Shown here piece by piece: positions 57,701 through 64,000 of a stretch of 64,000 nucleotides of DNA (position 1 is the stretch's first letter; the number at the start of each line of letters is the position of its first letter). Origin of the DNA: Manihot esculenta (Eukaryota; Streptophyta; Magnoliopsida; Malpighiales; Euphorbiaceae); contig NC_035167.2 of the NCBI RefSeq assembly GCF_001659605.2, positions 2,852,001 through 2,916,000 of the forward strand, in the 5' to 3' direction. A program made the translations under genes and the position numbers. The notes under the pieces are model-generated. The model saw nothing but the letters and a program-made list of their open reading frames with translations. It was not told where the DNA came from and ran no database searches.

Positions 57701-59771
57701 CTTTGACCTGACTGCTAAGCTCTCTCACATGAGCCAAATACCCCTGACATCCCCTCCTGAGCAACCTACGAGCCTGAAGAGCTGATATCAGACCTCTAGG
57801 TGTACCCCTCCTGTCTCCTCTGAAGACAACCTCAGACCCATCCTGACCTCTGAACCTGACTACCTTGTCCCTGCAGTCCAAGGTAGCACCATGGGTAGAT
57901 AACCAGTCCATCCCTAGAATGACGTCAAAATCTGTCAAATCTAGAACCACTAGGTCGGCGGACAAGCATCTTCCCTCAACAAACACAGGACTGCACTGGC
58001 AGACTGACTCTGCCACAGATGGATCACACTTGGGTCCACTGACCCAGAGAGGACACTCTAACCCAGAAGTCATCAGACCTAACCTCCCCACGGCTCCCGG
58101 AGCAATAAAAGAATGAGATGCACCAGGGTCCATCAAGGCATACACATCTGAACAACCAATAATTAAGTTACCTGCCACCACGGTGTTAGATGCATCTGCC
58201 TCCTGCTGTGTCATTGTGAAGATCCGTGCTGGAGCTGATGGACCTTCACCTCTGAAACCCGCTGAAGAAGAGGCTGCCCCTCTCCCTCTGCCTCTGCCAC
58301 TGGCCTGAGTCATGGCTGGAGCTGCTGGCTGCACTACACTGCCTGAAGCTGTCTGCTGGGACTGAGCCATCGGGACCGCTCTTGGACAATCTCGAGCCAT
58401 ATGCCCCTCCTGACCACATCTGAAACAGGCGTTCGTCCCAAACCGACATACTCCCCTGTGTGGCTTACCACACCTCGCACAAACTGCATTATCCGCACCA
58501 GAGCTTGAGCCACCTCCTAATCCCAGACTGGACTTGATATTGTTCCAGAACTTGTTCTTCTTCGATTTCTTGAGACCTCTGTCCCACTTTTTACTGCCTG
58601 AAGCTGCTTCACCCAGAGAAGAAGAGCCTGGGGTCTTAGAACCGGAAGGTTGTGCCACTGATTGCTTGACTTTCCCCTCGATGATAGCACTAGCCTCCAT
58701 TCTTCTAGCCATATCTACTATGGCATGGAAGCTCTCCCTATCTGCGGACTGAATCAAGGAGGAATACCTGGAGTGAAGTTTCATGATATACCTCCTTGAC
58801 TTCTTCTGGTCTGTGTCAAGAGTTTGCCCTGCAAACGGCAACAGCTCCAAGAATCTGTCGGTGTACTCCTCCACACTCATTTCATCCGTCTGCCTCAACT
58901 GTTCAAACTCTATCATCTTCAGCTCCCTTGAACTATCGGGAAAAGCCCATCCTGCAAACTCGTTTGCAAACTCTTCCCAAGTCATGCTGTCCAACCTCGG
59001 GCTCACATAGTTCTTGAACCACTCACGGGCCTTTTTACATTTTAATGTGAACCCAGCCATCTGAATGGCTCTACTGTCATTTGCCCCTATCTCATCTGTA
59101 ATTGCCTTGACCCGCTCCAAGTACACAAACGGATCATCACCGGTTTCAAACTGGGGAGCACCCAGCTTCATATAGTCGGTCATCTTGACCTTGCTCCCAC
59201 TGGCTGAGCTAGATCTAGGAGGTTGAGCAACTGGGGCTGCTGGTTCCGTAGGTGGTGGAGGTGGGGCAACATTTTCTGTGGTAGGGTTCTCTGGATTTGG
59301 ATAGTAAGGTGGGGGTGGATACATTGGGTACTGGGAGTATGGTGGGTAGTAAGGTGGGTATGGCATCTGTGTGGGATAAGGGCTGAAGCTATGGTAATCC
59401 GATGTGCCTCCCATCGAATACCCGGGATATTGTGAGAAGTGTGGGTAGTGGGGTGGCTGAACAAATCCCGAGGCCTGAGTGCCTCCTTGGGACTCTCCCA
59501 TACCTTCCTCTGATATGCTAACTCCCAGATTGCCATCCCTTCTCTGTTCTACATCCATATCATCCCCCATGCCCTCAGACATTCCTCCCTGAACTGTTCC
59601 TCTGACTGATCTGCTTCTACCCAGATCCAAAGACCTTCTAGGGTCTCTTGCTGCTCTTTCTCTGTTAGACCTACTAGACATTGCTCTAGGCAATGCTGGA
59701 GGACGGGCGCTCATGCCCTCATCCTCAGGTGGTACTCCAGTCAATCTTGCTGATCGACGAGTTCCCCTCAT
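54738..59771 (-). pseudogene. G4 Gag-Pol with one nonsense codon and a 48-bp duplication
   Basis: Starts [18 protein letters not shown] at 59771 and is open for 1574 residues with the same domain order as G6 (knuckles [12 protein letters not shown] and [26 protein letters not shown], integrase triad motifs). At codon 1575 (55047-55049) TAA stands where relatives have CAA (FEVLQRIG). The same frame then continues to the normal chromodomain end at 54738. A 48-bp tandem duplication (55993-56040 and 56041-56088) repeats 16 residues, [16 protein letters not shown], between RNase H and the integrase finger. The stop would remove the last part of integrase and the chromodomain. Confidence 0.93.
55993..56088 (-). 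repeat. 48-bp tandem duplication in G4 pol
   Basis: Two adjacent, apparently identical 48-bp units. They keep the reading frame. Absent from G1, G3 and G6 at the same place. Confidence 0.93.
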
Positions 59772-60042
59772 CCTGTTTTCTGAAAAACAGTACGCAACAC
59801 ATAAACATTAGCATCATATGGTTCATGTGGGCACACATGAACCCGCATCACATACATCACATATCAGCATATCATAAAAGCACATGCATATTATCATGGC
59901 ATTTCACATCATCATGTAAGACAAGACTCCACATCCTATCCTAGTGGACATGATCTTTTCCTATTGTGCTTGACCTTCTATAACATCTATGAGCCCGACA
60001 CTCTAGGTCCGACCATATGAACCTAGGGCTCTGATACCATTC
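59772..60042 (-). promoter_or_regulatory. G4 leader: primer-binding site and conserved 20-mer
   Basis: Minus strand: TGGTATCAGAGC at 60028-60039, the invariant 20-mer at 59935-59954, and acceptor-like TGTTTTTCAG before the gag ATG. Confidence 0.85.
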
Positions 60043-62309
60043 TGTAACGACCCGAAAATCCGGACCGCTACCGGCGCTAGGATCCAGATCGGCTTAAGGC
60101 CGCCGAGACCCGTAGCAAGCCTAACATGAAACCTGTAAACCTGTTTAATCCCATACATGATCAACAAATCTCATAAACCTGTAAACATTCTCATATATCA
60201 ACCAAGCTCATCCGGTATGTAATCATATACATAAACATAAACCTCCACTGGAGCCCTCATCAAATACTCCAATGGGGTATCTCATCATACACAAGAACTT
60301 GGTTGACTCATAACATCAAAACTTATGAACATAAAGATCATGTATACAAAGGGGATAACCATGCTCAAAAGGGGTCAAGCACAAACTCTAATCCTCAATA
60401 TCATTAATACATTACATGACTTGTACATTACTCTTACATTACAGCATTCATCATGTCCACATCTAACTATTACAACACAGGCATGAATCTACTCTTCCTG
60501 ACCTCCTGGCCTATCCCGTACCTGCACACCTGGGGTTAGGGGAAAGGGGTGAGCTACTAGAGCCCAGTGAGCAGAATAATAAAACATTACATTTTTGAAT
60601 TCATGCTTTCATGAAATGCGTCACATCACAAACAAACCACATCAAGGGTAAACCTGTCACCAGCTAGTCCCATCGTCATAACTAATGCCAGCGGCGTAGT
60701 CAAAGGCTCACTGGACTTCCTGTAAACATAACATAACTTACACTGCCCCAAGGCCTTATTAGGCACTTGGTCTTGGTGTCCCATAGTGCCAGGGGCGTAG
60801 TCAAAGGCTCCCTGGTCTTTCTTTCTCATAGTGCCAGGGGCATAGTCAAAGGCTCCCTGGTCTTCCTGCCAGGAACTAGTGGATCATCCAGCATTTACCC
60901 ACATCAACAACATAATATGCAATGCAACATATTCGTGATGTCTAATGCAAGCAACTTAGAATATCACATGGCAATCGTGATGCATGAACATGCTCAAAAT
61001 TATATTTCATTGATTTAAAACTTATGAGTTTATTCTACTCACCTTTGGCTGAAGCTTTACTAACTCGGGAGCAGCTGAACTCACTGCTGAGGTCCTTGGT
61101 TCCTCGGGTCCGAACCTACACAGGTGGACTCAAATGAGGGACCAACATACTATAACATAACTCTAAAAATACTCCCCAAAAACCCCCTAAAACATCATGA
61201 AAACATCACATAAAAACATGCAAGAAATGGCTGAACAGGGCACTTTCGGCGGCAGGTTCGGCGGCCGAAAGTCCCTTCAGAGCCGAAAGTCAGGCACTTT
61301 CAGCGGCACCTTCGGCGGCCGAAAGTCCCAGACAGATCCGAAAGTCCTCTTTCGGGGGCAAGCTTCGGCAGCCGAATGCTGCCTCCACAAGGGGGTTCGG
61401 CGGCCGAAAGTTCCTTCGGCTGCCGAACCTGGTTTCTCCCCAATGGGCAGAAACTTGGCTCACATGAGCCTCTTGCCTCCCAAAACCTCAAATCAAGCAT
61501 ATAACTCAACTAAAACATGCATACAAGTTCCTAGGGGTCTCAAGACATCAAATACCCCAACTACAACACTTCAAACACACACAATCAACACACATTGTTC
61601 AAAACATCAATATAAACCCATAACTCAACATATATCCTAACATGCATTTCTACCCATAGATCTTGCATAAAACTTATTTAAAACATACAATGAGCTTAAG
61701 ATCGGCTCTTACCTCTTGAAGATCGAGAGAGAGACGACCTAAACTTGGAGATCCAAGAAAATGAGCTCCTGAGTTTCCAAAGCTCCAAAACTTGTCTTAA
61801 AAGCTCAAAACTTGCAATGTGGGGTTAAAACTCAAGAAAAATGGAGAAGATTTGGAGAAAGAACACAAGATTTGGAAGAGGGAGGTCGGAAGCTCGCTGT
61901 GGCCGAAAATGGGAGAAAGCTCGCCCATTTCGGCTGAGTGCCCCTTTTATAGGTGGCTGGCCAGGCCACGTTCTGGGGCCGAAAGTGCCTCCGCATCCAT
62001 GCAAATGTTCGGCGGCCGAACTAGAGTTTCGGCGGCCGAACTTGGACTTCCCTCGCTCATGCTTTCGGGGGCCTAACGTGCCTCCAAAACGCATATATGT
62101 TCGGCGGCCGAACTTGACTTTCGGCGGCCGAACCTGGGTTTTCCTCCAAGGACTTTTCATGCAAACACTCATATAATTTCATACTTAAAACATTAAAACT
62201 CATGAAAACATTTCACAAAAACATGATTTTACCCTTCTAGAGGTCTCCGACATCCGAGATCCCACCGGACGGTAGGAATTCCGATACCGGAGTCTAGCCG
62301 GGTATTACA
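60043..62309 (-). repeat. G4 5' LTR (2267 bp)
   Basis: Differs from 35385-37606 by about a dozen substitutions, one extra GTGCCAGGGGC(A/G)TAGTCAAAGG unit (about 60785-60860), lack of the 22-bp duplication, and an extra 13-bp-motif unit near 62020. Confidence 0.95.
61945..61951 (-). promoter_or_regulatory. TATA box of G4 5' LTR
   Basis: CCTATAAAAGGGGC on the minus strand, 358 bases from the LTR start. Its copy in the 3' LTR is at 37262-37268. Confidence 0.7.
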
Positions 62310-62314
62310 TTATC

Positions 62315-63220
62315 ACACCTGTGAACAGTTGCACAAAAGCACTACCAAGGCCAGGTGTTCCCATGCAGAATGGAGGATCTATTGGACTAGCTCAGTCCGT
62401 ATGATCTGAGACTTGGGAATTATATGTCGACAGGTAGAGAAAAGTCAGGTGAGCAGTTGCGTAGAGATGAGATCTGTAGTATAGTGACGAGGCTAACCCA
62501 GAGGTAAGGAGAAAACTGCTCAGCGACTCTAAGTTACTGGGTAAGACAGATGAGATGTTAGCTGCCCTCAGTCAGAAGTCGCTTATCAGTTTATCCTATC
62601 CTATAGAAACAGATAGCTAGAGAGCTAAAGAGCTAGAGAGCTAGAGATAGTCCAGTATAGTGAGAAGGGATTAAAAGAGAAAAAGCCAGTATAGTAAAGA
62701 AGAAGAAAGGCGGGCAAGGATCAGAGTGGCGCAGCAAAAGCGTAGAATAGTTCAGACAACTAGAGACACATGCCCATGATCTACTAAGTATTGTAGATTG
62801 TAAGAGAACATGGCATAGAGGCCAAGTTCTGTAATCTGAGTTCGATGTCGGGGCATACATGAGAAAGTTAAAGCTATAGGCAAGGCATGTAGCTTTTCCT
62901 TAGAGTTATTGCTCCTCTGACCGGGTTGAGTAAAGAGTTAGTATAACCAGAGTAGTATGAATAGAGCGGAGAAAAGTTAAAGAGGGTGAGAGAAGAGAGT
63001 CAAATTGACTGTGTACAGACAGGAGTGCTCAGTAATCAGTGGGAGTGGGGACACAGATGAAGCAGTTAAGAATCAGGAAGTGAGATAACCCGGGAGTTTT
63101 ACTCCAGTAGTATCTGTATCTTTTCTCAGAGGAAAGTGTTAAGCTTTCCTTAATTGCTTTTGTGCATATGTGTTTGTTGTGTAAACATTCGAGGACGAAT
63201 GTTCTTAAAGGGGGGAAGAA
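62315..63220 (+). pseudogene. G2 pol remnant after G4, with 3' end
   Basis: Directly after the TTATC duplication the sequence continues the RT region matching [12 protein letters not shown] of the intact elements. Around 62500-62600 it resembles the end of RNase H ([16 protein letters not shown]) and nothing convincing of integrase follows. Most of RT and integrase has been deleted or scrambled. The last 40 bases hold the shared GAGGACGAATGTTCTTAAAG box and the purine tract AAAGGGGGGAAGAA (63207-63220). Confidence 0.8.
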
Positions 63221-64000
63221 TGTAATACCCGGCTAGATTCAGACATCAGAATTCCTACCATCCGGTGGAATTTGAGGATGTCCGAGGTCTTTAGAAGGGT
63301 AAGAGAAAGTTTTCTACAATATTGGCAAGTGTTTTAAAGGTGTAGCGTAGAAAACGAGTTGAGTTTTGTGGAGAATTGGCCAAAGGAGTTTCTGTCATGT
63401 TCGGCCCCCGAAGGTTAAGTTCGGCCGCCGAAAGTGCCCAATGTTCGGCCCCCGAAAGTTGCATGGTTTTGCAGCCGAAGCTGAGGTGGTCGGTTAGTTG
63501 TGCATGCTCCTCCGTCCGTGGTTTGGCCAGGTGTTCACCTCCAGATCATGACCAGAGGTTAGGCCACGTCTCCCTTGACTCATCTGCAAGCTTTTAATCA
63601 GCTCATGCAGAGGGTTGCTCGTTTGCAAGAGGTTTTGAAGGTGTTGAGAGAAAAGAGAGGTTTTGGTGGTTTGAAGCTTATGCAGGGGATTTGTTGAATT
63701 CACGTTGTTCCTCTTCTAGTGTCAGTAGGTAAGAGAGGTCTTTATACTTGTTTTCTGGTTTTAACAGCTTGTAAAGAGGTTAAGGGTAGAGTTGCATGTT
63801 TAGGTTTTAGAGTTTAGTTTTGATGTTTTAATGGTGAAAGCATGATTATGTGTTGTGTTAGTTGTTTGTTGGGGTTAATAGGTAGTTTGGGACCCCTTTG
63901 TGCATATACCAGAGTATATGTGAGTTGAGACGCTGAGTTATGCATGTTAGAGTGTGTTGGAGACGTTGTGCACGAGAGGAAGCAAGGTTCTGCCTTCTGG
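63221..64000 (+). repeat. G2 3' LTR, first 780 bp (cut by window end)
   Basis: Matches 20391 onward with about 8 substitutions and lacks one 21-bp unit (GGTTATGTTCGGCCCCCGAAA region) near 63445. The end of the LTR, the right TTTAT duplication and the remainder of Cop1 should follow beyond 64000. Confidence 0.94.

Larger units (their letters stand above)
35385..62309 (-). mobile_element. G4: Ty3/gypsy element in G2 pol, hosting G5
   Basis: Duplication TTATC at 35380-35384 and 62310-62314. Own length about 9.9 kb after removing G5. By eye the LTRs differ by about a dozen substitutions and three repeat-unit indels. Gag-Pol has one nonsense codon, so it is nearly but not fully intact. G5 landed in its polypurine tract. 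Confidence 0.95.
20391..64000 (+). mobile_element. G2: non-autonomous Ty3/gypsy element hosting G3 and G4, continues past the window
   Basis: 5' LTR 20391-22809, internal parts 22810-25337, 34817-35384 and 62315-63220, and the start of the 3' LTR at 63221. The pieces join cleanly: across G3 (TTATG) and across G4 (TTATC) the pol remnant resumes at the matching codon region. The internal length without guests is about 4.0 kb against about 5.2 kb in G1. Pol is ruined, yet the 780 bp of LTR that can be compared differ by only about 8 substitutions and one indel. It belongs to the same LTR subgroup as G5 (both have ACCGGTTTCC-like sequence and a GTTAC(T/A)GAGGGGTA box near the LTR end). Confidence 0.9.

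Overview
The window looks like nuclear DNA of a flowering plant, almost certainly a eudicot. It has one intact plant-type protein kinase gene, a broken plant leucine-rich-repeat receptor kinase, and a deep nest of plant LTR retrotransposons primed by initiator Met-tRNA. A Euphorbiaceae genome such as cassava or rubber would fit the repeat family, but that is an inference from memory, not something the sequence proves.

Layout. Positions 252-1289 (+) encode an intronless MAPKKK17/18-type kinase, followed by about 1 kb of AT-rich DNA. A minus-strand LRR receptor kinase pseudogene then runs in pieces from 15303 down to 2351. Its pieces are separated by a Ty3/gypsy element (G1, 2603-12431, +) and a TRIM-like miniature LTR element (12555-13266, -). 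Upstream of its LRRs it is cut by a Ty1/copia element (Cop1, from 15304, +), which carries a hAT-type MITE in gag and a 446-bp insert in pol. The 3' LTR of Cop1 is cut at 20390 by a second Ty3/gypsy element (G2, +) that runs past the end of the window. G2 contains G3 (25338-34811, -) and G4 (35385-62309, -). G4 contains G5 (37616-54633, -), and G5 contains G6 (38901-48852, -). The order is receptor kinase > Cop1 > G2 > G4 > G5 > G6. All gypsy insertions except G2, whose far end is outside, have a readable 5-bp target duplication: G1 GTCCA, G3 TTATG, G4 TTATC, G5 CCCCC, G6 TAAAC.

How the elements relate. G1 to G6 are one family of Tekay/Del-type chromoviruses with LTRs of 2.1-2.5 kb. G1, G3 and G6 have uninterrupted Gag-Pol frames (1633, 1641 and 1663 aa). 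G4 has one nonsense codon near its C-terminus. G2 and G5 are non-autonomous. G2 has a Gag with half its capsid missing, a duplicated zinc-knuckle/protease block and a ruined pol. G5 keeps only a 214-aa zinc-knuckle ORF and has no reverse transcriptase or integrase. Both have young LTR pairs, so they were probably moved in trans by elements like G1, G3 and G6. By eye, LTR divergence falls with nesting depth (G2 about 1%, G3 and G4 about 0.6%, G5 about 0.2%, G6 none seen), which agrees with the insertion order.

Most interesting points. (1) All six gypsy elements share an invariant 20-base motif about 75-130 bases after the primer-binding site. It lies between a conserved splice-donor-like site in the LTR and an acceptor-like site just before the gag ATG, an arrangement like a retroviral packaging signal. 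(2) Dense arrays of a 13-bp quasi-palindrome (TTCGGCNGCCGAA) occupy two fixed zones of every LTR. (3) G5 looks like a recently moved parasite that keeps only a nucleocapsid-like ORF.
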